A DNA stretch of 6,478 nt. It comes from Pseudomonadota bacterium. Lineage in GTDB: Bacteria > Pseudomonadota > Alphaproteobacteria > Sphingomonadales > Sphingomonadaceae. Position numbers and translations under genes: made by a program. Under the pieces are notes generated by a model. The model worked only from the letters and a program-made list of their open reading frames with translations, did no database searches and had not been told where the DNA came from. The stretch covers positions 1 to 6,478 of the forward strand of contig JAEZFL010000151.1 of assembly GCA_023417515.1 (NCBI GenBank), read 5' to 3'. Of the stretch, positions 1-5,864 are shown piece by piece; within the stretch, counting starts at the first letter, position 1; each line of letters begins with the position of its first letter.

Positions 1-352
1 CCGCCGGCTCGGCGGGCGGCTGCGACGCGGGCGCGGCCGGCTTGTCGAGGACGACCGGTGGCGGCGCGGCCTCGTCCGGGAGCGCCGGCTTGCCCCAGTC
101 GCTGTCGATCAGGGCGGCCGGGTGCGCCTTCATGATCGCCTCATTCTGCTCGCGCCATTTCTTCTCGAGCTCGGCGATCTCGGTTTCGCGCATCATCTGG
201 TCGACTCCGAGGCGGAACTGGCTCGCCATGTTGCGCGCCTTGCCCACCCACCGGCCGACCTCGCGCATCACCCGCGGCAGGTCCTTCGGCCCGATCACCA
301 CGACGGCGACCAGCACGATCAGGAACAGCTCGCTGGAATCGACCCCGAACAT
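1..352 (-). CDS. tatB: Sec-independent (twin-arginine) translocase subunit TatB, partial at the left edge
   Basis: TatB is a single-span inner-membrane protein that forms, with TatC, the receptor for folded proteins carrying twin-arginine signal peptides. The reading frame opens with ATG at 352-350 and stays open to base 1, so the C-terminus is missing; 117 codons are visible. Residues 1-21 (MFGVDSSELFLIVLVAVVVIG) read as the short N-terminal membrane helix. They are followed by the GPKDLP hinge and the amphipathic helix VMREVGRWVGKARNMASQF, which are hallmarks of TatB. A charged, probably coiled segment (about residues 50-72, with ELEKKWREQ) leads into a Pro/Ala-rich tail. A Shine-Dalgarno AGGA (positions 360-363) lies 7 nt before the start. 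It is the last gene of the scpA-scpB-tatA run inside the window. Its 159-nt gap from tatA is filled by a repeat, so it may be less tightly co-expressed. tatC is expected just to the left. TatB rather than TatA is favoured by the acidic N-terminus, the GPKDLP hinge and the longer charged region. Confidence 0.93.
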   Translation of the reverse strand, partial: MFGVDSSELFLIVLVAVVVIGPKDLPRVMREVGRWVGKARNMASQFRLGVDQMMRETEIAELEKKWREQNEAIMKAHPAALIDSDWGKPALPDEAAPPPVVLDKPAAPASQPPAEPA

Positions 353-368
353 CGAACGATCCTATTTC

Positions 369-480
369 GTCATGCCGGACTTGATCCGGCATCTACCTCT
401 TCTTTCCTGAAGAAAGGTGGACCCCGGCTCAAGCCTGTCCTGAGCGACGCCGCAGGCGCTGTCGAAGAGGCCGGGGTGAC
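369..480. repeat. Composite intergenic palindromic repeat between tatA and tatB
   Basis: The 159-nt tatA-tatB gap is mostly occupied by repeat-like DNA. It begins with a perfect 8-bp stem, ATGCCGGA (372-379) and TCCGGCAT (385-392), around a 5-nt loop. A second perfect stem pairs ACCCCGGC (421-428) with GCCGGGGT (470-477). The outer ends are near mirror images: GTCATGCCGG at 369-378 against CCGGGGTGAC at 471-480. Between the arms of the second stem sits CCTGTCCTGAGC...GTCGAAG (434-467), which resembles another dispersed motif often seen in sphingomonad intergenic DNA. This suggests one repeat nested in another. A copy of the first 31 bases recurs at 4209-4239. The family attribution is from memory; the stems and the second copy are seen directly. 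Confidence 0.7.
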
Positions 481-511
481 GGGACTTTAGACCGCCACCC
501 CTGCAATTGCC

Positions 512-754
512 TCAGCTTTTGTCGAGGTCGGCGGTCGGCTGGGCGGACGCGGTCGGGGTCTCGCCCGGGCGCTCGTCGCTCAACCGCGGCTGCGGGCGCG
601 GCGCGGCCGGCTCGTCCTCCTCGTTGAGGCCCTTCTTGAAGCTCTTGATGCCGCGTCCGAGGTCACCCATCACGCCGGAAATCCGGCCGGCGCCGAACAG
701 CAGCATCACGACCAGCAGAACGATCAGCCAGTGCCAGATGCTCGTCATACCCAT
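512..754 (-). CDS. tatA: Sec-independent (twin-arginine) translocase subunit TatA
   Basis: TatA is the pore-forming or membrane-thinning subunit of the Tat system; it oligomerises at the TatBC receptor to let folded cofactor-containing proteins cross the inner membrane. The 80-residue product is a normal length for the family. Residues 5-21 (SIWHWLIVLLVVMLLFG) form the membrane span. They are followed by the family hinge FGAGRISGVMGDLGRGIKSF, a Lys-rich end of the amphipathic helix (KSFKKGL) and an acidic, Pro-rich, probably disordered tail. The start ATG at 754-752 is supported by AGGAG at 763-767, 8 nt upstream; a second Met at residue 3 is less well placed. Only 30 nt separate it from the scpB stop codon, so the two are probably co-transcribed. 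TatE or TatB is less likely because the protein is short and has the FGxGR hinge. Confidence 0.95.
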   Translation of the reverse strand: MGMTSIWHWLIVLLVVMLLFGAGRISGVMGDLGRGIKSFKKGLNEEDEPAAPRPQPRLSDERPGETPTASAQPTADLDKS

Positions 755-784
755 TGAAAATTCTCCTCGCGGCCGTGCTTACAC

Positions 785-1384
785 CTAAGCGGCGCCATTG
801 TCAGTTTCCAGATCGAGCAGCCCGGCGTCCTCGCCCGCGCGTTCCAGGGCGACGTCGATCGGGTCGAGCAGCCCCGCGGCCTTGAGGTCGTCGATGCCGG
901 GCAGGTCGCGCCGGCTGGCAAGGCCGAAATGGGACAGGAAGGTCGCCGTCGTCGCGAAGGTCAGCGGCCGCCCCGGGGCCTCGCGCCGGCCCGCCGGCCG
1001 CACCCAGCCCGCCTCCAGCAGCACGTCGAGCGTGCCCTTGCTGATCTGCACGCCGCGGATCGCCTCGATCTCGGCGCGGCTGACCGGCTCGTGATAGGCG
1101 ATGATCGCCAGCGTCTCGACCGCGGCGCGGCTGAGCTTGCGATTCTCCTCGCGCTCGCGGCGAAGCAAAGGCGCGAGGTCGGCAGCGGTCTGGAAATGCC
1201 AGCGCCCGCCCCGTTCGACCAGCTCGACCCCGCGCCCGGCATAGTGATCGCGAAGCTCCTGAAGCGCGGCGCGCACCGCGAGCGCCTCTCCCGCCATCTC
1301 GGCGATCTCGTCGGCGGTCAGCGGCTCCTCGGCGGCGAACAGGATCGCCTCCACCGCACGCAAAAGCTCGTCCGGCTCGTTCAC
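785..1384 (-). CDS. scpB: Segregation and condensation protein ScpB
   Basis: ScpB dimerises and binds the kleisin ScpA, forming the non-SMC part of the Smc-ScpAB condensin that organises and segregates the chromosome in the cytoplasm. The 199-residue product has the expected two winged-helix domains, roughly residues 3-80 and 84-160. Diagnostic segments are LSRAAVETLAIIAYHEPVSR (84-103), AEIEAIRGVQ (104-113), TLDVLLEAGWVR (118-129) and the GRREAPGRPLTFATT wing (132-146), followed by DLPGIDDLKAAGLLD. The start is GTG at 1384-1382, preceded 7 nt upstream by GGAGG (1392-1396). That Shine-Dalgarno sequence lies inside the terminal arm of the inverted repeat at 1391-1523. The gene lies downstream of scpA and 30 nt upstream of tatA, the usual alphaproteobacterial order. 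The C-terminal tail after about residue 180 is variable and acidic. Confidence 0.96.
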   Translation of the reverse strand: MNEPDELLRAVEAILFAAEEPLTADEIAEMAGEALAVRAALQELRDHYAGRGVELVERGGRWHFQTAADLAPLLRREREENRKLSRAAVETLAIIAYHEPVSRAEIEAIRGVQISKGTLDVLLEAGWVRPAGRREAPGRPLTFATTATFLSHFGLASRRDLPGIDDLKAAGLLDPIDVALERAGEDAGLLDLETDNGAA

Positions 1385-1390
1385 AGATCA

Positions 1391-1397
1391 TCCTCCC
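1391..1397 (-). promoter_or_regulatory. Ribosome binding site of scpB, located inside a repeat arm
   Basis: On the minus strand these bases read AGGGAGGA, a near-ideal Shine-Dalgarno sequence placed 7 nt before the scpB GTG start, and so they decide that start. They are also the 3' arm of the outermost stem of the adjacent inverted repeat and are perfectly complementary to 1514-1523. In the scpA-scpB mRNA they could therefore be base-paired. Confidence 0.7.
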
Positions 1398-1523
1398 TGT
1401 GAGGCGAAGCCTCATGGGGAGGGAGACCGCTCGCGAAGCGAGTGGTGGAGGGGCAATTCTGCGCCAAGCCCCTCCACCATGCTGCGCATGGTCCCCCTCC
1501 CCATCGCTTCGCGACAGGGAGGA
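1391..1523. repeat. 133-bp nested inverted repeat filling the scpA-scpB gap
   Basis: The 154-nt gap between scpA and scpB is almost entirely a long interrupted palindrome. From outside inwards, perfect arms pair TCCTCCCTGT (1391-1400) with 1514-1523, GCGAAGC (1404-1410) with 1506-1512, ATGGGGAGGG (1414-1423) with 1495-1504, and TGGTGGAGGGGC (1443-1454) with 1468-1479. The apical loop is 13 nt (1455-1467). Each flank also carries a small side hairpin: CTCGC-GAA-GCGAG (1430-1442) and ATGC-TGC-GCAT (1479-1489, which competes for two bases with the apical stem). The whole could fold into a branched, cloverleaf-like RNA. I see no ORF or transposase in it. It resembles miniature palindromic intergenic elements of alphaproteobacteria. 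It is probably transcribed within the scpA-scpB message. Confidence 0.85.
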
Positions 1524-1538
1524 TTGCGATCCCTCCCC

Positions 1539-2291
1539 TCATGCCCGCCTCAACAGCAATTCGCCGAACGGCTCGTCCTGGGCGATGGCGACCTTGCCCT
1601 GGCGCGCCAGCTCGAGCGCGGCGACGAAGCTCGAGGCCAGCGCCGAGCGGCGATATTCGCCGTCCTGGGTCTCGGGAAGGAAGCTCCTGATGTCCGTCCA
1701 GTCGACGCGCACGCCGATCAATTGCTCGATCCGCTCAAGCGCCTCGTCCAGGGTCATCACCGGCCGCCGGGCGACCATGTGCACGACCGGCTCGCTTCGC
1801 GCCCGCACCCGCCCGTAAGCGGCGATGAGATCGTAAAGCTCGGCCTGCCAGCGCGCCCGGCGGATCAGCGGCAGCCCCTCCGGACGCCCACGCAGGAACA
1901 CGTCGCGGCCGATCCGGTCGCGCGCGATCAGCCGAGCCCCCGACTCGCGCATCGCGTCGAGCCGCTGGAGGCGCAGCTGCAGCCGAAGCGCCAGCTCCTC
2001 CGGGCTCGGCTCGACCTCGGGGTCCTTGGGCAGCAGCAGGCAGGATTTGAGATAAGCGAGCCACGCCGCCATCACGAGATAGTCGGCCGCGATCTCCAGC
2101 TTCAGCCGGCGGGCGTCGGCGATGAACGCGAGATATTGCTCGACCAGGGCGAGGATCGAGATCTTCGCCAGGTCGACCTTCTGGGCCCGCGCCAGATTGA
2201 GCAGCAGGTCGAGCGGCCCCTCCCAGCCGTCGATGTCCAGCCGAAGCCGGTCGGGCTCGTCGGGCGCGTCGAAGGGGTCGGGCGAATCCAC
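1539..2291 (-). CDS. scpA: Segregation and condensation protein ScpA (kleisin)
   Basis: ScpA is the kleisin that bridges the heads of the SMC dimer and binds ScpB, forming the bacterial condensin ring. I place the start at GTG 2291-2289, giving a 250-residue protein, a usual length for the family. The N-terminal kleisin motif DGWEGPLDLLLNLARAQKVD lies at residues 21-40. It is followed by IADARRLKLEIAADYLVMAA and AWLAYLKSCLLLPKDPE (76-92), both typical of ScpA. The C-terminal winged helix that binds the SMC head is visible as RRSALASSFVAALELARQGKV (about 214-234). The frame stays open far upstream of the GTG, but that stretch does not look like protein and has no family similarity. No strong Shine-Dalgarno precedes the GTG, so the start is the least certain part. 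scpB follows after the 154-nt repeat-filled gap. The gene upstream is divergent, so the promoter should lie within 2292-2684. Confidence 0.94.
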   Translation of the reverse strand: MDSPDPFDAPDEPDRLRLDIDGWEGPLDLLLNLARAQKVDLAKISILALVEQYLAFIADARRLKLEIAADYLVMAAWLAYLKSCLLLPKDPEVEPSPEELALRLQLRLQRLDAMRESGARLIARDRIGRDVFLRGRPEGLPLIRRARWQAELYDLIAAYGRVRARSEPVVHMVARRPVMTLDEALERIEQLIGVRVDWTDIRSFLPETQDGEYRRSALASSFVAALELARQGKVAIAQDEPFGELLLRRA

Positions 2292-2684
2292 GACGAAAAG
2301 GTGTAGCGAGTCCCGCCGTCGAGTGAAGGGCGATCCGGCGCGATCGGGCAAGCGGGCACAGGATTCTGTGGATCGCTGCGCGGCTCGGAAGGGGCGGAAG
2401 GGCCACCTCCCCAGGCGCCTTCCGCAGGTTCGTGTCGAAGCGCGGGAGAGGAATGTCCGCGCCGGCCATCCCATGCGGCAGGCGCCGGCCGAGCGCACCC
2501 ACACAGGTGAGTGAAACGGCACCTTTTCGCGAAGGCCGGTGAGAGCCGCGCATGCCGGGTTGAACGCCCGCCGGCCGGCCGAACCGGCAATCCGTCTTCC
2601 AACCCCGCCACAACAGCCTATGTCGCTGTCAGGGCTCGTCGCCGCGCGGCGCTCCCCTGCATTTCTAGCGAGAAGGTCCTCCCG
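2292..2684. other. Divergent intergenic region between scpA and the alcohol dehydrogenase gene; no gene supported
   Basis: This 393-bp stretch must hold the start regions of both scpA (leftward) and the dehydrogenase (rightward). The frames running through it are GC-rich read-through extensions of the flanking genes with no recognisable protein motifs. Small dyads are visible: CACAG-GATT-CTGTG at 2357-2370, the palindrome TTCGCGAA at 2526-2533 flanked by CCTT-like and AAGG ends, and a GCCGG/CCGGC-rich patch at 2569-2587. I could not find a convincing -35/-10 pair on either strand. A weak candidate for scpA is TTCACT, 15 nt, CTACAC on the minus strand; it would start transcription only a few bases before the GTG. 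Confidence 0.6.
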
Positions 2685-3737
2685 ATGGTCACCAAAGCCT
2701 ATGGCGCCTATGCCGCCGACAAGCCGCTCGAGCCGATCGACATCGAGCGCCGCCCGCCGGGGCCGAGCGACGTCGAGATCGCCATCGCTTATTGCGGCGT
2801 GTGCCATTCGGACCTCCACACCGTTCGCTCGGAATGGGGCGGCACCATCTATCCCTGCGTGCCGGGCCACGAGATCGTCGGCCATGTCACCGCGGTCGGC
2901 GGCAAGGTCACCCGCTTCAAGGTCGGCGACGCGGTCGGGGTCGGCTGCATGGTCGATAGCTGCCAGCATTGCGCCGCCTGCACCGACGGGCTCGAGCAAT
3001 ATTGCGAGAACGGCTTCACCGCGACCTACAATTCGCAGACGAAGGACCCGCCCGGCCACACCCTCGGCGGCTATGCCGATCGCATTGTCGTCACCGAGAA
3101 GTTCGTCCTCAAGATCAATCATCCTGAAGAGCAGCTCGCGGCCGTGTCGCCGCTGCTCTGTGCCGGGATCACCACCTGGTCGCCGCTCCGTCACTGGAAT
3201 GTCGGCCCCGGCATGAAGGTCGGCGTGGTCGGCATCGGCGGGCTCGGCCATATGGGGGTGAAGCTCGCCGCCGCACTCGGCGCCCATGTCGTCGCCTTCA
3301 CCACGTCGGAGAGCAAGCGCCAGGCCGCGCACGACCTCGGCGCCCACGACGTCGTCGTCTCGCGCGACCGCGAGGCGATGAAGGCCCATGCCGGCAGCTT
3401 CGACTTCATCCTCAACACCGTCGCGGCGAGCCACGACCTCGACGCCTTCACCAAGCTGCTGGCGCGCGACGGCACGATGTGCCTGGTCGGAGTCCCCGAG
3501 CATCCCCACCCTTCGCCCAATATCGCGGTGCTGATCTTCGGCCGCCGCAGGATCGCCGGCTCGCTGATCGGCGGAATCCCCGAAACCCAGGAGATGCTCG
3601 ATTTCTGCGCCGAGAAGGGCATCGTCGCCGACATCGAGATGATCCGGATGGACGAGATCGACGCCGCTTATGAGCGGATGCAGAAGAGCGACGTGAAATA
3701 CCGCTTCGTCATCGACTCGGCGACTCTCGCGGGCTGA
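2685..3737 (+). CDS. Zinc-dependent NAD(P)-dependent alcohol dehydrogenase / aldehyde reductase, YahK/CAD type
   Basis: This is a medium-chain dehydrogenase/reductase of the cinnamyl-alcohol-dehydrogenase group, whose members (for example E. coli YahK) mostly reduce broad-range aldehydes to alcohols with NADPH in the cytoplasm. The 350-residue length matches. Catalytic zinc ligands are visible as Cys40 in GVCHSDLH, His62-Glu63 in PGHEIVGHV and Cys159 in LLCAGIT. The structural zinc site is Cys93, Cys96, Cys99 and Cys107. The nucleotide-binding Rossmann motif GIGGLGHMG begins at 183. The second strand ends in FTTSESKR, without the acidic residue typical of NAD-specific enzymes and with a downstream Lys-Arg, so NADPH preference is likely. 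The start ATG at 2685 aligns with the family N-terminus and has AGAAGG 8 nt upstream; the in-frame ATG at 2511 would add 58 residues of non-homologous sequence. An SRPBCC gene follows after 20 nt. The in vivo substrate cannot be told from sequence. Confidence 0.95.
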   Translation: MVTKAYGAYAADKPLEPIDIERRPPGPSDVEIAIAYCGVCHSDLHTVRSEWGGTIYPCVPGHEIVGHVTAVGGKVTRFKVGDAVGVGCMVDSCQHCAACTDGLEQYCENGFTATYNSQTKDPPGHTLGGYADRIVVTEKFVLKINHPEEQLAAVSPLLCAGITTWSPLRHWNVGPGMKVGVVGIGGLGHMGVKLAAALGAHVVAFTTSESKRQAAHDLGAHDVVVSRDREAMKAHAGSFDFILNTVAASHDLDAFTKLLARDGTMCLVGVPEHPHPSPNIAVLIFGRRRIAGSLIGGIPETQEMLDFCAEKGIVADIEMIRMDEIDAAYERMQKSDVKYRFVIDSATLAG

Positions 3738-3757
3738 CCGAAGCGAGGGGGAGTGAA

Positions 3758-4186
3758 ATGAAGACCGTCACCACCGCGATCGACATCGCGGCGTCTCCGG
3801 CGCGGGTCTGGCAGATCCTGACCGACTTTGGCGCGAACGCCGAGTGGAACCCGTTCATCACCGCCATCTCCGGGCCGCTGGAGGTGGGCAGGCATCTGTC
3901 CATCCATGTCCAGCCCCCGGGCGGCAAGGGCATGGGCTTCAAGCCGCGCGTCCTGGCCGTCGAGCCGGAGCGCGAGCTGCGCTGGAAGGGCCGCCTGCTG
4001 GTCCCCGGCCTGTTCGACGGCGAGCATTATTTCCGGCTCGAGGCGACCGCCGCGGGCACGCGCCTCCATCATGGCGAGCGGTTCGGCGGCCTGTTCGTCG
4101 CCTTGATGTCGGCCAAGGCGTTCGCGCCGATCCGCCGGGGCTTCGAAGCGATGAACGAGGCGCTCAAGGCGCAGGCCGAAGGCTGA
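3758..4186 (+). CDS. SRPBCC (START/Bet v 1-like) domain protein, function unknown
   Basis: The 142-residue product is a single SRPBCC domain, a helix-grip fold with a deep hydrophobic ligand pocket found in polyketide cyclases, lipid-transfer proteins and stress proteins. Visible family features are the N-terminal strand and helix VTTAIDIAASPARVWQILTD (4-23), the EWNPFI motif (29-34), the central strand ERELRWKGRLLVPGLFDGEH (71-90), the strand FRLEATAAGTRLHHGERFGG (92-111) and a long C-terminal helix after about residue 115. The pattern matches stand-alone 140-150-residue proteobacterial members. No signal peptide is seen, so it is probably cytoplasmic. A strong purine-rich Shine-Dalgarno (GGGGGAG, 3747-3753) precedes the ATG, and the 20-nt gap from the dehydrogenase suggests one transcript. 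The ligand is unknown; a link to the aldehyde/alcohol chemistry of its neighbour is only a guess from position. Confidence 0.88.
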   Translation: MKTVTTAIDIAASPARVWQILTDFGANAEWNPFITAISGPLEVGRHLSIHVQPPGGKGMGFKPRVLAVEPERELRWKGRLLVPGLFDGEHYFRLEATAAGTRLHHGERFGGLFVALMSAKAFAPIRRGFEAMNEALKAQAEG

Positions 4187-4208
4187 ACCGGGTCGCCCGC
4201 CCCTTCCC

Positions 4209-4239
4209 CGTCATGCCGGGCTCGATCCGGCATCCACCT
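4209..4239. repeat. Second copy of the tatA-tatB repeat core
   Basis: These 31 bases match 368-398 at 28 positions, starting CGTCATGCCGG and ending with ACCT. The stem ATGCCGG (4213-4219) pairs perfectly with CCGGCAT (4227-4233), and a G-T wobble closes the loop. The copy sits 22 nt after the SRPBCC stop codon. It is truncated relative to the 112-bp element near tatB, lacking the CCCCGGC...GCCGGGG half. The hairpin could slow or end transcription of the dehydrogenase-SRPBCC unit, but no U-run follows it, so I do not call it a terminator. Confidence 0.7.
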
Positions 4240-4295
4240 TTGTCCCTTCATCAGCCGCTCTGGCACGGGCGGTCACTTCCTGTAACGCAGCAGGC

Positions 4296-4916
4296 ATGAT
4301 GATCCGCCGCCTCGTCCAGCTTTTTGCCGGTCTTGTTCTCTTCGGCATCTCCACGGCGATGATGGTCCGTTCCGATCTCGGGCTCAATCCCTGGGATGTA
4401 TTCCACCAGGGCGTGGCGGACCGAACGCCGGTCAGTCTCGGCACTGTCATCGTCATCGCGGGCGCGATCGTCCTCTTGCTGTGGATTCCGCTTCGGCAGC
4501 GGCCCGGGCTGGGGACCGTCAGCAACATCTTCGTGATCGGTCTCACCGCCGACCTGGGCTTGTGGCTGATCCCGGAGGTCGTGTCGCTGCCCACGCGCGC
4601 CGCTCTGCTCGCGGCGGGCATCGTCCTCAACGGCATCGCGACCAGCGCCTATATCGGCGCGGGGCTCGGCCCCGGCCCTCGCGACGGGCTCATGACCGGT
4701 CTGGCGGCCCGCACCGGCTGGTCGATCCGAGCCGTGCGCACGGGGATCGAGCTGACCGTGCTCGCGCTCGGATGGCTGCTCGGCGGCACGGCCGGCATCG
4801 GCACGATCCTCTACGCCATCACGATCGGTCCGATCGTTCACCTGACCCTGTCTTTCTTCACGATCCGCCCCGCACCCGGGCACGGCAACGACGATAGCGA
4901 CCTCGACCCCCGCTAA
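4296..4916 (+). CDS. YczE/YyaS-type integral membrane protein, function unknown
   Basis: The 206-residue product is strongly hydrophobic, with about five membrane segments near residues 6-24, 46-66, 72-92, 101-122 and 149-191; the last is long and may be two short passes. It matches the YczE-like family of small bacterial membrane proteins (COG2364 as I recall it). Family features are the N-terminal RSDLGLNPWDVFHQG loop (25-39), GLGTVSNIF (71-79) and the conserved GLGPGPRDGLMTGLA (123-137), followed by a GIGT...IGP segment. The biochemical role of the family is not established; a transporter or membrane-regulatory role is speculation. The start is uncertain between adjacent ATGs at 4296 and 4299; AGG at 4292-4294 suits the second slightly better. 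The C-terminal tail is short, hydrophilic and Asp-rich. The gene stands alone and converges on the lipoprotein gene, with 51 nt between their stops and no clear terminator there. Confidence 0.85.
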   Translation: MMIRRLVQLFAGLVLFGISTAMMVRSDLGLNPWDVFHQGVADRTPVSLGTVIVIAGAIVLLLWIPLRQRPGLGTVSNIFVIGLTADLGLWLIPEVVSLPTRAALLAAGIVLNGIATSAYIGAGLGPGPRDGLMTGLAARTGWSIRAVRTGIELTVLALGWLLGGTAGIGTILYAITIGPIVHLTLSFFTIRPAPGHGNDDSDLDPR

Positions 4917-4967
4917 GGTGCGGGCGCCGGGCTGGGGCAACGCGGTGCCGTCGGGCGCGGCGTGGGG

Positions 4968-5807
4968 TCATTCGCTGCGGCAGGCCACCAGGCCGGCGTC
5001 GGCGATCGTGCCGGATTCGAACAGCAATGCGCGGGCCGACTGGGCGAAGCGGAGTCGCAGCACATCGTCGGCGGGCGGGCCTTCAGCGGTGCAGCGGGAG
5101 GCGATGTCGTAGCCGCCGGGCACTTCGGTGACCCGCGAGAAGCGGCACACCGAGCCGGCCGGGGTGGCGAGCGAGGTTCCGGTGAACTCCCACGCGGCGG
5201 TCCGGCAGGCGCGCGCGTCCGCCGCCCAGCGGCCGACGAAGCGGTAGGCGGCAGGCGCCGCAGCCTCGGCGGCGGGGATGTCGCTGCGGTGGATTCGCCA
5301 TTGCCGTTGCTCGGCCGTTGCGCCGGGAACGTCGTTGACCCGCCTCAGCGTCATCGTCCCGCGCCGGCTGAACGGGGCGCCGCCGCGCACTCGTCCATAG
5401 ACCTGCACCGGCACCTCGACATAGGCCGATCCCGCCGCGCCCTCGATCCGGCCGGGAGTGCCGATATTGGCATGATATTCGGCATAAGGCGCGAAGCCGG
5501 CGGCGAACTGCGCCGCGCTCATTCCGCTCGCCCGGCCGCCGTCCGACCACAGCCGCCAGGCCTCCTCGTGGCGGCCGGCCTCGATCAGCGCGAAATAATG
5601 CTGCAGCACCTGCCCCGCCCCTTGCGCGCTCTTCGGGTCGATCGGCCCTTCGGCAAGCGGCGTCCGCTCGTCCGGCAGCCCGCCCGGCTGCCCCGGCGCG
5701 GGCGGCGCGAGGGGAGAGCCGCCAGTCTCGTTGTCGGGGGCCGCAGAGGGCTTCTGGCCCGAGCAGGCGAACAACAGGGCGGTGCTGAAGAGAAACAGGA
5801 TGCGCAT
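4968..5807 (-). CDS. Putative outer-membrane or periplasmic lipoprotein, function unknown
   Basis: The 279-residue product begins with a short basic N-region and a hydrophobic core ending in a lipobox, Leu12-Phe13-Ala14-Cys15. It should be cleaved by signal peptidase II and lipidated on Cys15. The residue after the cysteine is Ser, not Asp, so Lol sorting to the outer membrane is expected. Residues 17-60 are a Pro/Gly-rich linker. Residues about 62-178 (VLQHYFALIEAGRHEEAWRL, then strand-like segments ending near WRIHRSDI) look like an NTF2/SnoaL-type cone fold, by pattern only. The C-terminal part (187-279, starting YRFVGRWA) has four cysteines, at 201, 221, 239 and 276, well placed for two periplasmic disulfides. 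I do not recognise a named family. The ATG at 5807-5805 is fixed by the signal peptide, though its Shine-Dalgarno is weak. A terminator lies 58 nt upstream, so the gene probably has its own promoter. Confidence 0.85.
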   Translation of the reverse strand: MRILFLFSTALLFACSGQKPSAAPDNETGGSPLAPPAPGQPGGLPDERTPLAEGPIDPKSAQGAGQVLQHYFALIEAGRHEEAWRLWSDGGRASGMSAAQFAAGFAPYAEYHANIGTPGRIEGAAGSAYVEVPVQVYGRVRGGAPFSRRGTMTLRRVNDVPGATAEQRQWRIHRSDIPAAEAAAPAAYRFVGRWAADARACRTAAWEFTGTSLATPAGSVCRFSRVTEVPGGYDIASRCTAEGPPADDVLRLRFAQSARALLFESGTIADAGLVACRSE

Positions 5808-5864
5808 GCCCTATGGACGGGCGAGGGCGTGCGCCGGTTCCTCGGCTCGCCGCCTGGAAACCCC

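Noticed and set aside
1391..1523. CRISPR array or tRNA-like gene suggested by the cloverleaf fold
   Set aside because: There are no direct repeats with spacers, no tRNA acceptor, anticodon or T-loop consensus, and the arms are inverted rather than direct repeats.
1479..2306. Plus-strand 275-codon frame antisense to scpA
   Set aside because: It has a low-complexity composition rich in Arg, Gln, Pro and Leu with no motifs, starts inside the inverted repeat, and is a shadow of scpA codon bias.
2511..2684. N-terminal extension of the dehydrogenase from an in-frame ATG at 2511
   Set aside because: The 58 extra residues are Arg/Pro/Ala-rich, match no part of the family and are not a credible targeting signal. 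The ATG at 2685 gives the normal family N-terminus with its own RBS.
1539..3509. A 656-codon minus-strand open frame running through scpA, the intergenic region and antisense to the dehydrogenase
   Set aside because: Only its last 250 codons (scpA) have family motifs. The rest is antisense to a gene with complete catalytic motifs, and such long empty frames are common in GC-rich DNA.
4917..4967. A bidirectional terminator between the convergent membrane-protein and lipoprotein genes
   Set aside because: The 51 bases are GC-rich but show no clean stem followed by a U-run on either strand.
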